Positions 1 through 7,997 of a stretch of 64,000 nt of DNA are shown here, piece by piece (within the stretch, counting starts at the first letter, position 1; every line of letters starts with the position of its first letter). The notes beneath the pieces were generated by a model that worked only from the letters and a program-made list of their open reading frames with translations, had not been told where the DNA came from and ran no database searches. The position numbers and the translations under genes were made by a program. Source of the DNA: Paenibacillus xylanexedens (GTDB lineage Bacteria > Bacillota > Bacilli > Paenibacillales > Paenibacillaceae); assembly GCF_001908275.1 (NCBI RefSeq), contig NZ_CP018620.1:2542001-2606000 (forward strand). Reading direction: 5' to 3'.

Positions 1-1
1 T

Positions 2-265
2 CTACTTTTTGCATTTAGTCATCGTTATCTAGCTTTTTATGGCTATTTTATCATCTGGGGTGGACTTTTATTTCTAAGTATTAAACTGGATATGGATTTT
101 TACTGGGTGAATCAGGCGGTTCCTAGTATAGTGGGTAGTTTAATTGGGATGCTCTGGGGATTCTTTAGCAGTGCTGGAGAGGATGCAAGTCACTACCGGG
201 CTGTGAAGAGGGAACAACGTGAGCGTGCCGTTAGAGCACTAGAGAAAATGGCTAACAAAAAATGA
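2..265 (+). CDS. C-terminal part of a membrane protein (partial)
   Basis: The frame is open from the window edge and ends at TGA 263-265, giving 87 residues. Two hydrophobic stretches are visible (about residues 9-26 and 39-60), followed by a charged tail rich in Arg, Glu and Lys that is probably cytoplasmic. The start and any N-terminal domain lie outside the window, so no family can be named. An intrinsic terminator follows at once but is split by an insertion sequence. Confidence 0.6.
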   Translation, partial: LLFAFSHRYLAFYGYFIIWGGLLFLSIKLDMDFYWVNQAVPSIVGSLIGMLWGFFSSAGEDASHYRAVKREQRERAVRALEKMANKK

Positions 266-299
266 GTTTTGAGAAAGATGATAATACATAGTTACACTT

Positions 300-328
300 A
301 AAATAACAGCCCTACACAAGCGAGTTAT
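300..328 (+). terminator. 5' arm of an intrinsic terminator split by the IS element
   Basis: The left arm (AACAGCCCT..., about 303-324) pairs with AGGGCTGTT at about 1620-1630, followed by a T-run at 1630-1637. The intervening 329-1609 is an IS3-family element inserted in the loop. A similar terminator with the same AACAGCCC/GGGCTGTT arms lies at 4463-4512. The reconstructed hairpin would have ended transcription of the upstream membrane protein gene. Confidence 0.7.
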
Positions 329-413
329 TGGTATTATCCCCTCAAGGTAGACAGTGAAAAAAGAGATCATGTTAAAATGAACTCAACACTGAAAACCGGA
401 GGGGATTTTTGCT

Positions 414-752
414 ATGCCAGCGAAAAAAGGCCAAACTTTTAATCAATATAGTGAAGAAACGAAGAAAGAGGCTGTTCGTCTGCGATTGGAAGAAGGTTGG
501 ACATACAGTCGGATCATGGAGAAGTTTGGTATTAAGAGTGAGAGCCAGATTATTACTTGGGTACGGAAAAGCCAAAATGGAGAGAGTTTTGAGGATTATC
601 GAGGACGTTGGACGAAGAAGCATTTTAGCAGTGCAGAAGAAGAAAATGCTTATCTGAAAGCGCAGGTAGAATATCTAAAAAAGCTCAATCCGAATTTGCA
701 CGGAGAGGGAAGCTGGATTTCGAAGCCCGGTGCCAGTCCGTTCGAGAAATAA
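414..752 (+). CDS. IS3-family transposase OrfA
   Basis: This 112-residue protein has an N-terminal helix-turn-helix of the IS3 OrfA type (about residues 8-50) and a leucine-zipper-like end before the frameshift site. An A6G slippery run at 677-683 would shift ribosomes -1 into orfB, making the OrfAB transposase. The terminal residues after that run are probably only the unshifted product. The start ATG 414 is preceded by GGAGGGG at about 399-405. Confidence 0.88.
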   Translation: MPAKKGQTFNQYSEETKKEAVRLRLEEGWTYSRIMEKFGIKSESQIITWVRKSQNGESFEDYRGRWTKKHFSSAEEENAYLKAQVEYLKKLNPNLHGEGSWISKPGASPFEK

Positions 753-766
753 GTAAGTGGGCACCT

Positions 767-1564
767 GTGGTTTGGTTGTGTAAAATTGCTGAAATTTCTC
801 GTGCAGGTTACTACAAATGGAAGAAGAATATCGTCCTCCGAGAGAAACGAGCAGATCGGGATGCGGATCTAAAAGCACATATTTTAGGCATTCACCGGCT
901 TCGTCCTTATTTCGGCTACAAACGTATGCGAACCGCATTAGGAAAGGAAGGCCTCGTGGTGAATCACAAAAAGGTACGCCGCTTAATGAGAGAACTCCAG
1001 ATTCGTTCCGTGATTCGCAAGAAACGTCCATTTGCTGGCCGGAAACCGTCAGTTCTATTCCGTAATGTCTTAAATCGGGAATTCTCGGCGGCAGCTCCTG
1101 TACAGAAACTCGTGACGGATATTACGTATGTCCGGATCGGGCATGATTTTGCTTATCTCTCGGTTGTGATGGATCTATACAACAACGAGATTGTAGCTTG
1201 GGAACTCTCCGAGCGAAATGACTTAAAACTTGTGATGGAAACGGTAAAGAAACTGAAATGTGGACCGGCCTTACTCCATTCCGACCAGGGGTTCCAGTAT
1301 ACAACACAGAGCTATGCCAAATTGCTTGAAGAGAAGAAGCTAACAGGAAGCCATTCTCGGCGTGGGAACTGCTATGACAATGCATGTATTGAGTCGTTCT
1401 TCTCCCACTTAAAGACAGAGAAGTTGTATTTGGAGAAGCCTCAGAATTTGGAACAAGCAAGGAACCAAATTACAGAGTATATGTTGTTTTACAACAAGGA
1501 CCGTTTCCAAAACAAACTCGGCGACCTCTCCCCAATTGAATTCCGAGAAAAAGTCGCCGCTTAA
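767..1564 (+). CDS. IS3-family transposase OrfB, rve integrase core
   Basis: The 265-residue frame contains the DDE catalytic core: Asp in VTDITY, Asp in HSDQGFQY and Glu in ACIESFF. An HTH_21-like N-terminal part (FGYKRMRTAL) precedes it. The frame is open upstream to the A6G run at 677-683, so the functional product is probably an OrfAB fusion by -1 frameshifting. TAA lies 45 bp before the right inverted repeat. No disrupting mutation is seen, so the element may be active. Confidence 0.92.
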   Translation: MVWLCKIAEISRAGYYKWKKNIVLREKRADRDADLKAHILGIHRLRPYFGYKRMRTALGKEGLVVNHKKVRRLMRELQIRSVIRKKRPFAGRKPSVLFRNVLNREFSAAAPVQKLVTDITYVRIGHDFAYLSVVMDLYNNEIVAWELSERNDLKLVMETVKKLKCGPALLHSDQGFQYTTQSYAKLLEEKKLTGSHSRRGNCYDNACIESFFSHLKTEKLYLEKPQNLEQARNQITEYMLFYNKDRFQNKLGDLSPIEFREKVAA

Positions 1565-1635
1565 TGGAGTTTCTCTTTTTTTATTGTCTACTTGACGGGG
1601 CTATGACCACATCGTTGTACAGGGCTGTTGTTTTT

Positions 1636-1905
1636 TTATGTTTTGATCAGAACATAGTTTGTGCTGAATGCTTCGCTTGAACCGTAATCCGCCTTAATCA
1701 CAAACTTCTCAATAACCGGATCTCCAGGTGAGCATGTCAGCTGGGTTACATGGAACGGTGTGGTGCTGGTCGTTTCAGGACTGCTGGCGATGAATGAGAA
1801 GGTGAGCGGCTGGTTGAAGAAAGGAAAGCGTGCGAGGGTGACAGTGCAGGCTTCCGAAACTGTTTTAAAATAGGTAAAGTTTGAAGGTATGCAGCTCAAT
1901 CTCAA
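1636..1905 (-). CDS. Uncharacterised short beta-rich ORF, possibly 5'-truncated
   Basis: An 89-codon frame starts at TTG 1905 (CTG 1911 is an alternative), with AAGGG just upstream inside a hairpin. The composition alternates hydrophobic and Ser/Thr residues, suggesting beta structure, and there is no transmembrane segment. The unusual start, the position between a hairpin and a terminator, and the lack of a recognised family make it uncertain. It could be a remnant of a longer gene. I do not assign a function. Confidence 0.3.
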   Translation of the reverse strand: MRLSCIPSNFTYFKTVSEACTVTLARFPFFNQPLTFSFIASSPETTSTTPFHVTQLTCSPGDPVIEKFVIKADYGSSEAFSTNYVLIKT

Positions 1906-1932
1906 AATCAGCCCTTGATTTTAGGTTGAGCT
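1891..1932 (+). terminator. Hairpin between the TetR gene and the small ORF
   Basis: GCAGCTCAA (1891-1899) pairs with TTGAGCTG (1926-1933), with an inner AAAATCA/TGATTTT extension. A short T-rich tail follows on the + strand (TTTGTTATT). The TetR gene ends just to the right, so the hairpin may protect its 3' end, although the T-rich side faces the other way. Confidence 0.45.
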
Positions 1933-1937
1933 GTTTG

Positions 1938-2507
1938 TTATTCCAACATGATGTTCTCGTTAACCAGTTGGTAGTAATATTCATCCATCTGTTCTGCCGT
2001 AACATTTTCATCGAAATGTTGTATCCACCATGTCACAAGTAAACGAATCACCCCCGAGTGAAACTCGGCTACCAGTTCAATGGGAAGTGAAAAATGTTTA
2101 CCTCTTCTCTTCAATTCCAGAAAATCTCGTCTGAATATCTCTCCGATATAATGTATGAAAAAGTTGTTAAACCCCTCATCCTTCTGCTGGTTCTGCACGA
2201 TAGTCTCCAGTACATTTCCGAACAGAATTTTAGATACGCTTTGCAAAGGCTGCTGTAACCGATCTTCTACATTCATGTGTAAATAATCCCGAAGGACCCA
2301 AGTTAGGGTGGAGGACAGTAGAGCAAATTTATCCTTGAAATGTTTATAAAACGTTGTTCGGTGGACCATAGCTTTGTCACATATTTCATTAATTGTGATG
2401 TTGCTGAATAGCTGGCCTTTCTCACATAACAGATCGAGAAGCGCCATCGTTAACAATTTATGAGTTCGGGTAACTCTCAAATCCACCTTTTTATCAATCA
2501 TTTTCAT
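1938..2507 (-). CDS. TetR/AcrR-family transcriptional regulator
   Basis: This 189-residue protein has a TetR helix-turn-helix at about residues 13-58 (FSNITINEICDKAMVHRTTFYKHFKDK is the recognisable DNA-binding stretch, here interrupted by no gaps). The C-terminal ligand/dimer domain resembles the TetR_C_7 type. The start at 2507 has AAGGA about 10 bases upstream; a second ATG at 2501 is possible. It is divergent from the FAD-dependent oxidoreductase at 2664, and the shared 150-bp gap holds a promoter with an operator-like palindrome, so it probably represses that gene. The inducer is unknown. Confidence 0.88.
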   Translation of the reverse strand: MKMIDKKVDLRVTRTHKLLTMALLDLLCEKGQLFSNITINEICDKAMVHRTTFYKHFKDKFALLSSTLTWVLRDYLHMNVEDRLQQPLQSVSKILFGNVLETIVQNQQKDEGFNNFFIHYIGEIFRRDFLELKRRGKHFSLPIELVAEFHSGVIRLLVTWWIQHFDENVTAEQMDEYYYQLVNENIMLE

Positions 2508-2607
2508 CTACATCATTTCCTTATTGTAGTTTAGCTATATAGTATCCTGATATTGATTCTTACTTGATGCGAGATTCCAAGTGTATATTGGTATTATAAG
2601 TAATTTT

Positions 2608-2635
2608 TTGATAGGGCTACAAGTGTAGATAAAAT
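2608..2635 (+). promoter_or_regulatory. Promoter with internal palindrome, likely TetR-family operator
   Basis: TTGATA (2608-2613) and TAAAAT (2630-2635) are 16 bp apart and face the FAD gene. Between them lies CTACAAGTGTAG (2617-2628), a CTAC-N4-GTAG inverted repeat. The position between -35 and -10 suits a repressor site, and the divergent TetR protein is the obvious candidate. Confidence 0.5.
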
Positions 2636-2663
2636 ATGATGGATTAGAGAGGATGAAGTGGCG

Positions 2664-4190
2664 ATGTCCGATATGAAAAAAGCTGTGGTAATTGGGGCAG
2701 GTATTGCAGGATTAATAACTGCAAGGATGTTATCTGATTATTATGATGAGGTGTGTATCATTGAGCGAGATGAATTACCTTCTGAGCCGGCGAATCGGCA
2801 GGGTGTGCCTCAATCCTTTCATCCACATCGTGTGTTACCGCGCGGTGGACTCATTCTGGAACATTACTTTCCCGGATACAATGACGAATTGGTCGCGCTT
2901 GGCGCCATTCCTTCACATGAAGAGAAATTTGTGATTGCCAATCGCTACGGTACATTAGTTAATAAGGCAAATGCTGCTTCCTCATTCAAAATTGCATCAA
3001 GCAGTAGAGCTCTGCTGGAATGGGTACTGCGTCAGCGCGTCCAGAGCATAGATCATATAAGCTTCTTAACGAGTACGGAAGTTACCGGGTTAATGGCATC
3101 AGAAGATCAGCGTTCGATTACAGGCGTGTATACCAAGGAAAGAGGCCGGAATAACCGGGAAGCAATGCTTGCAGCAGATATGGTTATTGATGCCGCGGGG
3201 CGTTCTTCCAAATTGATCAGATGGCTTGAACAGATAGGGTTGGCCGTGCCTGAGCCGGAAGTGCTGAAGGTGTCGCTTGGTTACAGCACCCGCTATTATA
3301 AGATACCATCCTCTATTCAAAATGACTGGGGAACGGTGATAACAGAGTCCGATCCTGTGAAAGGAATTCGTGCAGGCATGTTGTGGCGCATTGAGAATGA
3401 GATCGCTGGACTATTACTGTTCAACGCAGGAGGAGATGAATATCCTTCAACCCATCCGGATGAGTTCCAAGAGCAAATCAAGCATCTGTTTGCTTCGGAT
3501 GAAATCGTAGCGTTGGCAGACCAGCTGGAGCCGTTTCAAGGACCGCGGGGATACCGTATTTCCGAGTCTGTCCGTCAACATTTTGAACTCATGGAGAATT
3601 GGCCCTCCGGATTACTGGTCCTTGGCGATGCATTTTGCAGCTTCGATCCGATCCATGGCCAAGGCATGACGGTCGCAGCAATTGAAGCCGAGACCATAGG
3701 AAAATGTTTGGATGAGCAGCGAATACATCCTGAGCCGCAGTTTGAGCGCCAAATCCTGCTTCGTATGCAGCAGGCGATTGAACCGGCCTGGTGGCTTAGT
3801 TCTGTGGCCGATCTGCGATGGAAAGGGGTCGAACATGTTGGGCCTTCCCGAATGAAAGGGGTTGCGTTTGCTCAGAAGTATATAAACTTGTTTACTAAGC
3901 AGGCGATGAAAAAGGCGAGTCAGGAAAATAATAATCATCTCTTTTTTACTCAGTTCCTGATGAATGCTCTAATCCTTCCTCCAAGTGAATACTTTAAAGG
4001 TGAAATCCTGAACATGATCCTGAACGACAATGGTTCCGAAGAAGAAATGGAGTTAAGAGCGGAGCTTGGTGTCCAAGATCCTGAGCTATTCCAGCAAAGA
4101 ATAGATGAGATCATTCCCCCATTTCAACTGGAATTTGATGGGCAAATCAAAAAACTGCTGGAGTCTTTCCAGCATGCCATGAGCAAGTAA
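2664..4190 (+). CDS. FAD-dependent monooxygenase-like oxidoreductase
   Basis: About 508 residues. The N-terminal Rossmann fold has VVIGAGIAGL followed by an acidic strand end (IIERDE), and the distal FAD motif is VLGDAFCSFDP...GQGM, as in PHBH/squalene-epoxidase-type flavoproteins. The substrate cannot be read from sequence. I chose ATG 2664; GTG 2658 in frame is also possible because GAGAGG (2647-2652) suits both. The divergent TetR regulator suggests induction by a small molecule, perhaps an aromatic or antibiotic-like substrate (inference). No transmembrane helix is obvious. Confidence 0.82.
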   Translation: MSDMKKAVVIGAGIAGLITARMLSDYYDEVCIIERDELPSEPANRQGVPQSFHPHRVLPRGGLILEHYFPGYNDELVALGAIPSHEEKFVIANRYGTLVNKANAASSFKIASSSRALLEWVLRQRVQSIDHISFLTSTEVTGLMASEDQRSITGVYTKERGRNNREAMLAADMVIDAAGRSSKLIRWLEQIGLAVPEPEVLKVSLGYSTRYYKIPSSIQNDWGTVITESDPVKGIRAGMLWRIENEIAGLLLFNAGGDEYPSTHPDEFQEQIKHLFASDEIVALADQLEPFQGPRGYRISESVRQHFELMENWPSGLLVLGDAFCSFDPIHGQGMTVAAIEAETIGKCLDEQRIHPEPQFERQILLRMQQAIEPAWWLSSVADLRWKGVEHVGPSRMKGVAFAQKYINLFTKQAMKKASQENNNHLFFTQFLMNALILPPSEYFKGEILNMILNDNGSEEEMELRAELGVQDPELFQQRIDEIIPPFQLEFDGQIKKLLESFQHAMSK

Positions 4191-4227
4191 GAGACAATGA
4201 ATCGTGGTGCGTGAAAGTAGGCAAAAC

Positions 4228-4407
4228 ATGAAACGAATAATTTTAAATTTCATAGCTAGCATTATAATCTCAATCATTGTATTTTTTATTGTTTTGTTTT
4301 TTGCCGATGTCCCAGATACAAATCGTGTCATTTTATCTATGGCGATTACGATTTCACTACAATTATCCTTGATCACGGCATTATTACTTTCAAAACATAA
4401 AAAATAA
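4228..4407 (+). CDS. Small two-helix membrane protein
   Basis: A 59-residue protein starting at ATG 4228 (an in-frame GTG at 4204 would add eight residues). Two hydrophobic helices (about 3-25 and 36-54) are separated by a short polar loop and followed by a Lys-rich tail. It lies 37 bp after the flavoprotein gene and may share its transcript. No family was recognised. Confidence 0.6.
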   Translation: MKRIILNFIASIIISIIVFFIVLFFADVPDTNRVILSMAITISLQLSLITALLLSKHKK

Positions 4408-4462
4408 CAGAGAAATATACCTACTATAATCGTTCACACAGAAAAATGAAAATGTCTTTAAA

Positions 4463-4512
4463 ATAAAAAAACAGCCCTGTACAGCGAAATTCGCCGACCG
4501 GGCTGTTTGTTG
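4463..4512. terminator. Bidirectional intrinsic terminator
   Basis: AACAGCCC (4470-4477) pairs with GGGCTGTT (4500-4507), with a nested GCGAA/TTCGC hairpin at 4484-4494. A-rich on the left and T-rich on the right, it can end both the rightward small membrane gene and the leftward HAD phosphatase gene. Confidence 0.85.
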
Positions 4513-4519
4513 ACCTTAT

Positions 4520-5323
4520 TTACTCTGCGTTCAGCACAAACTTCTCGATTACCTCTTTTACGCCGTCTTCGTTATTACTTGCCGTAATGTAGTCCGCCAG
4601 CTCTTTCAGCGCAGGAATGGCATTCCCCATCGCTACACCAAGACCAGCAACTTCGAGCATCTCATGGTCGTTCCAGGAGTCGCCGATGGCAATACACTCG
4701 CTGAGCTGGTGACCGAAATGGTCAGCCAGGAAGGTCAGGGCGTGGCCTTTAGTTCCTTCATTGTGCATGATCTCCAGGAAGTAAGGTTTGGACTTCGTGA
4801 TATGCACTTGTGGTCCGAGCAATTCACGCAGGTCAACAGCAACCTTATCCAAGTAGTCTGGCTCATCGATAATAAGCAGCTTTGGTGTTTTTTGTTCGAT
4901 GACTTTGATAAAATCAGATTCGATGTAATATTGGGTGCCATTTAATTTGGCATAATCACGCAGCTTGTCGTTTTCCTCACGGGCATACAGCTTGTCGTCA
5001 ATGTATGTTTGAAGATGGAGATTGTTCTCCAGGCAGTAATCATACAGTTTACGGGAAGCTTCCTGTGGAACGTAGCGCTCATAAAGTACTTTTTCGTCCA
5101 GTAGGTTTTTCACCAATGCGCCTTGATACGTAATGATTGGCACGTTAAGTCCGGTTTGACGAGCAAGCGCTTGTGCGGAAGCATAAGCACGTCCAGTCGC
5201 CAGCGTTACAGTTACACCATGGGCAACCGCTTGTTCCAGTGCTGTCTGTGTAGCAGGGGTTACTTCCTTGTTGTCGTTGATCAGTGTGTCATCAATGTCG
5301 ATTGCAATTAATTTGTAGGTCAT
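4520..5323 (-). CDS. Cof-type HAD-superfamily hydrolase (phosphatase)
   Basis: The 267-residue protein has all HAD motifs: the nucleophile motif DIDDTL near residue 8, TGR in motif II, a Lys in motif III and GDSWND in motif IV, with the Cof-type C2 cap between. Family members dephosphorylate sugar phosphates, pyridoxal phosphate or FMN, so the substrate is open. AGGAGAGA upstream supports ATG 5323. It is monocistronic, ended by the terminator at 4463-4512, and a repeat element lies just upstream. Confidence 0.9.
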   Translation of the reverse strand: MTYKLIAIDIDDTLINDNKEVTPATQTALEQAVAHGVTVTLATGRAYASAQALARQTGLNVPIITYQGALVKNLLDEKVLYERYVPQEASRKLYDYCLENNLHLQTYIDDKLYAREENDKLRDYAKLNGTQYYIESDFIKVIEQKTPKLLIIDEPDYLDKVAVDLRELLGPQVHITKSKPYFLEIMHNEGTKGHALTFLADHFGHQLSECIAIGDSWNDHEMLEVAGLGVAMGNAIPALKELADYITASNNEDGVKEVIEKFVLNAE

Positions 5324-5379
5324 GTATGTTTCTCTCCTTTTTTTATCTGTATCAATCTGTATCTATACCCGACTTAATC

Positions 5380-5611
5380 TATATCAGTTCAACTAAACGT
5401 TTTACACGAGAACGGAGAGGACAGAAAAAACCTGAAGAAGCGAAGCGTTCGCCTGAAAGCTTTCTGAAAGAAGGCTACATCGGAAGCATAAGCTATCACC
5501 GGATTTTCCCTTTGAAGAAGGGAATCAAAAAAATCTGGGGATAACAGCGATCGGAAGGTTATTCTGTCATCGGAGTGGCAGGTGTAAACATTCTTGGGTT
5601 GAACTTATATA
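5380..5611 (+). repeat. Dispersed TIR element, copy A (232 bp, long form)
   Basis: Ends are TATATCAGTTCAAC (5380-5393) and GTTGAACTTATATA (5598-5611), a 13/14 inverted repeat. Subterminal TTTACAC/GTGTAAA and GGAGAGGACAG/CTGTCATCGGAG extend the inverted symmetry. The interior has the shared GGATAACAGCGATCGGAAGG and a CCGGATTT/AAATCTGG hairpin. Copies are at 10964, 40448 and 41803. No coding capacity is evident. The right end stops one base before the lipoate ligase stop codon. Confidence 0.85.
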
Positions 5612-5612
5612 C

Positions 5613-6617
5613 CTACTCTTCTAGAAAAACAAGGCCGATAAAGTCTTCCAGCTCAAGGTTGCCGAAGTAATGTTTTACATCCAGGCCCTCAAGTGCAGTA
5701 CGCACCTCGGATTCATCATACCGCTTGCCGCGCAGCATATTTTCGATATCCGCCACATCACCTACACCGAAGAAGTCGCCAAAGATCTTGATATCTTCGA
5801 TGCGTCCATCCTTGATGTTCATGCGCAGATCGATGATGCCGACAGGGAATTTGCGAGTGTGCTTCACATTGCTTTCCGGAGACAAGCCATAGTTCCAGTC
5901 CCAGTTGTTATAACGCTCAGCGGAGATTTCCTTGATTTTGTCCCAGTCTTTGTCAGTGAGGGTGTACTGTGGAACGTCCTTAGGCTCCATCCGGAAAATG
6001 TGACGTAACAGCTCATCGCGGAACTGCTCAATCGTCAAGTTGGTGTCAATCAGATCCCGTATGTTGGCGACCCGGCTGCGCACGGACTTGGTGCTCTTGG
6101 ATTTGAATTTCTCGGGATTGACGTTCAGGGAAGCCTGAACATGCTCCAGATTCAGATCAAACATCAATGTGCCATGACTGAACATACGCCCACGTGTGGA
6201 AAACTGGGCGTTGCCCGAAATTTTCTTTTCGCCCACTTGCAGATCATTACGCCCGGTCAACTCGGCATTTACACCAAGCTCGTGCAAAGCTTCAACCACA
6301 GGCTGGGTGAACTTGCGGAAATTGTGGAAGGATTGACCGTCATCCGCTGTAATAAAACTGAAATTCAGGTTGCCCAGATCGTGATATACCGCTCCGCCTC
6401 CCGAAAGACGACGAACGACCTGCACACCGTTATCCTGAACATACTCGATATTAATTTCTTCAATTGTATTTTGATGTTTTCCGATGATGATCGACGGACG
6501 GTTGATGTAAAACAGCAGATAGCTGTCATCCTCCATCGGCAGATGCTTCAGAATGTACTCCTCAATGGCAAGGTTTACAGAAGGATCTGTAATGCCCTGG
6601 TTGTCTACAAACAGCAT
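5613..6617 (-). CDS. lplJ: Lipoate-protein ligase
   Basis: The 334-residue protein belongs to the LplA/LplJ family, which activates lipoate with ATP and attaches it to lysines of E2 and GcvH proteins. RRLSGGGAVYHDLGNLNFS and the GKHQN and NDL segments match the lipoate/biotin ligase fold, and the C-terminal accessory domain is present (about 250-330). CCTCC at 6625-6629 places the start at ATG 6617 with 7-nt spacing, rather than at ATG 6623. The gene is transcribed away from the cobalamin block. Its 3' end touches repeat copy A. Confidence 0.92.
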   Translation of the reverse strand: MLFVDNQGITDPSVNLAIEEYILKHLPMEDDSYLLFYINRPSIIIGKHQNTIEEINIEYVQDNGVQVVRRLSGGGAVYHDLGNLNFSFITADDGQSFHNFRKFTQPVVEALHELGVNAELTGRNDLQVGEKKISGNAQFSTRGRMFSHGTLMFDLNLEHVQASLNVNPEKFKSKSTKSVRSRVANIRDLIDTNLTIEQFRDELLRHIFRMEPKDVPQYTLTDKDWDKIKEISAERYNNWDWNYGLSPESNVKHTRKFPVGIIDLRMNIKDGRIEDIKIFGDFFGVGDVADIENMLRGKRYDESEVRTALEGLDVKHYFGNLELEDFIGLVFLEE

Positions 6618-6711
6618 GGTCATTCCTCCATTAATGTATGTGAGGGATTGCTAGTCCCTTATGTAGTGAACCTTGTGTATCAAAAGGAACCGAAATTCCT
6701 CTTCTATTGTA

Positions 6712-6725
6712 AACGAATTATCGTT
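6712..6725. promoter_or_regulatory. Palindrome between lplJ and the cobalamin block
   Basis: AACGA-ATTA-TCGTT is a perfect inverted repeat in the divergent region between lplJ (start 6617) and cobD (start 6807). It is placed like an operator, but no cognate regulator is evident and no B12 box was seen in this leader. Confidence 0.35.
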
Positions 6726-6806
6726 GGGACACAAAGAAAACAGGATTGACCCACACCTCCCGTGCCATCCATAATAAAAAGGACATACAGAAAGGATGAC
6801 GGAAGA

Positions 6807-7997
6807 ATGACCGGTTATATCGAAGTGTTCGGACATGGCGGGGACGTGGAGACGGCTGCGTCACGATTTGGGAGGGAAGCCGCTGATTTTCTGGATTTCA
6901 GTGCCAACATTAATCCGCTCGGTCCGCCCAGAGGGGTGCTGGAGGTTATACAGCAAGGATTGCAGTCGGTGATTCGGTATCCCGATCCGGGGCATCGGGG
7001 ATTCAAAGCACTGCTGAGCGAGCGTCTTGGTGTGATGCAGGAGCAGATTTCCGTGGGCAACGGTGCAGCCGAAAGCATGGCGCTCATTCTGCTGGGGCTT
7101 GCCCCGCGTAAGGTGGGTACGGTGGAACCGGGATTCTCGGAGTACCGGGCGTTGGCACGACAATTCGGGGCCGAAGTTGTGCATACGGAGGGCAGAGAAG
7201 AACTGGCGTGGCGAGCGGAACCCGAGGACATCGAGCAGCTTATGGAAAAGGTAGACCTGCTCTTCCTCGGCCAGCCCAACAATCCAAACGGTGTACAATA
7301 TCCGCTTGAGGTATTACAAAGACTTGCCCGTAAAGCGGAAGAAAAGGGAACCGTACTTGTCATTGACGAGGCCTTTATGGATTTTATTCCGGTAGACCGG
7401 CGTCAGTCCCTGGCAGCACATCTGAATGACTATCCTAATGTGATCATCATTCGCTCGATGACGAAGTTTTATGCCATTCCGGGCTTGCGCCTCGGATATG
7501 CTTTGGGCCGTGCGGAATACATCCAGGCGATGACGAAGAAACAGGTGACCTGGAGTGTCAACGGTCTGGCGCTCATGGCAGGGGAAGCCTGTCTGCGCAG
7601 CGGAGAACCGTACGAACAGGAAACCATGTCACAGATCACGCGGGAACGGGGGCGTCTCATCGAAGGACTGCAGGCGTACGGATGTGCGGTGACACCGGGA
7701 GAGGCAAATTTTATTTTGGTACGTGTACCGGCTCCTTGGACAGCAGCATCAATGCAGGAGGCGCTGGGCCGAAGAGGCATTCTGATTCGCAGCTGTGCCA
7801 TGTATCCGGGGCTTGACAAAGGGCATGTACGTTTCGCGGTCAAGGATGCAGACGCCAATGCCACATTACTCGAAGTGCTGGGCAGCGTGCTGGAAACCAA
7901 GGGATATCCGAATGTCGATCAGACCTCCATTCATGAATCAAGTCAGCAGGAGCAGACGAAAGATTCGGAACAGGCACAGGGAGGGAAGCGGTCGTGA
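6807..7997 (+). CDS. cobD: L-threonine-O-3-phosphate decarboxylase (PLP enzyme)
   Basis: A 396-residue fold-type I aminotransferase-like protein. It makes (R)-1-amino-2-propanol phosphate, the linker between corrin ring and nucleotide loop. The start motif FGHGGDV and LDFSANINPLGPP are typical of CobD, and SMTKFYAIPGLRLGY holds the PLP lysine. ATG 6807 has AAGGA at 6792-6796; upstream in-frame starts lack support from the family. It opens a four-gene block, and its stop overlaps the GTG of cbiZ. Confidence 0.9.
   Translation: MTGYIEVFGHGGDVETAASRFGREAADFLDFSANINPLGPPRGVLEVIQQGLQSVIRYPDPGHRGFKALLSERLGVMQEQISVGNGAAESMALILLGLAPRKVGTVEPGFSEYRALARQFGAEVVHTEGREELAWRAEPEDIEQLMEKVDLLFLGQPNNPNGVQYPLEVLQRLARKAEEKGTVLVIDEAFMDFIPVDRRQSLAAHLNDYPNVIIIRSMTKFYAIPGLRLGYALGRAEYIQAMTKKQVTWSVNGLALMAGEACLRSGEPYEQETMSQITRERGRLIEGLQAYGCAVTPGEANFILVRVPAPWTAASMQEALGRRGILIRSCAMYPGLDKGHVRFAVKDADANATLLEVLGSVLETKGYPNVDQTSIHESSQQEQTKDSEQAQGGKRS

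Larger units (their letters stand above)
329..1609 (+). mobile_element. IS3-family (IS150-group) insertion sequence, copy 1
   Basis: The element is 1281 bp and runs from TGGTATTATCCCC to GGGGCTATGACCA, with imperfect terminal inverted repeats of about 30 bp (both ends contain TCAAG(G)TAGACA). It carries orfA (414) and orfB (767) in the -1 relationship typical of the IS3 family, and both look intact. Flanking bases (TTAT on the left, CATC on the right) do not form a convincing target duplication. It is related to but clearly different from the element at 23069-24369. Confidence 0.92.

Noticed and set aside
329..1609. Exact target duplication for IS copy 1
   Set aside because: TTAT and CATC flanks do not match at 3 or 4 bp, so no duplication is claimed.
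5284..5544. 86-codon frame in and beside repeat copy A
   Set aside because: It reads through the repeat and the antisense side of the HAD gene start; repeat copies do not keep it open.
6141..6749. 202-codon frame antisense to lplJ
   Set aside because: It is a shadow frame of a well-supported ligase gene.
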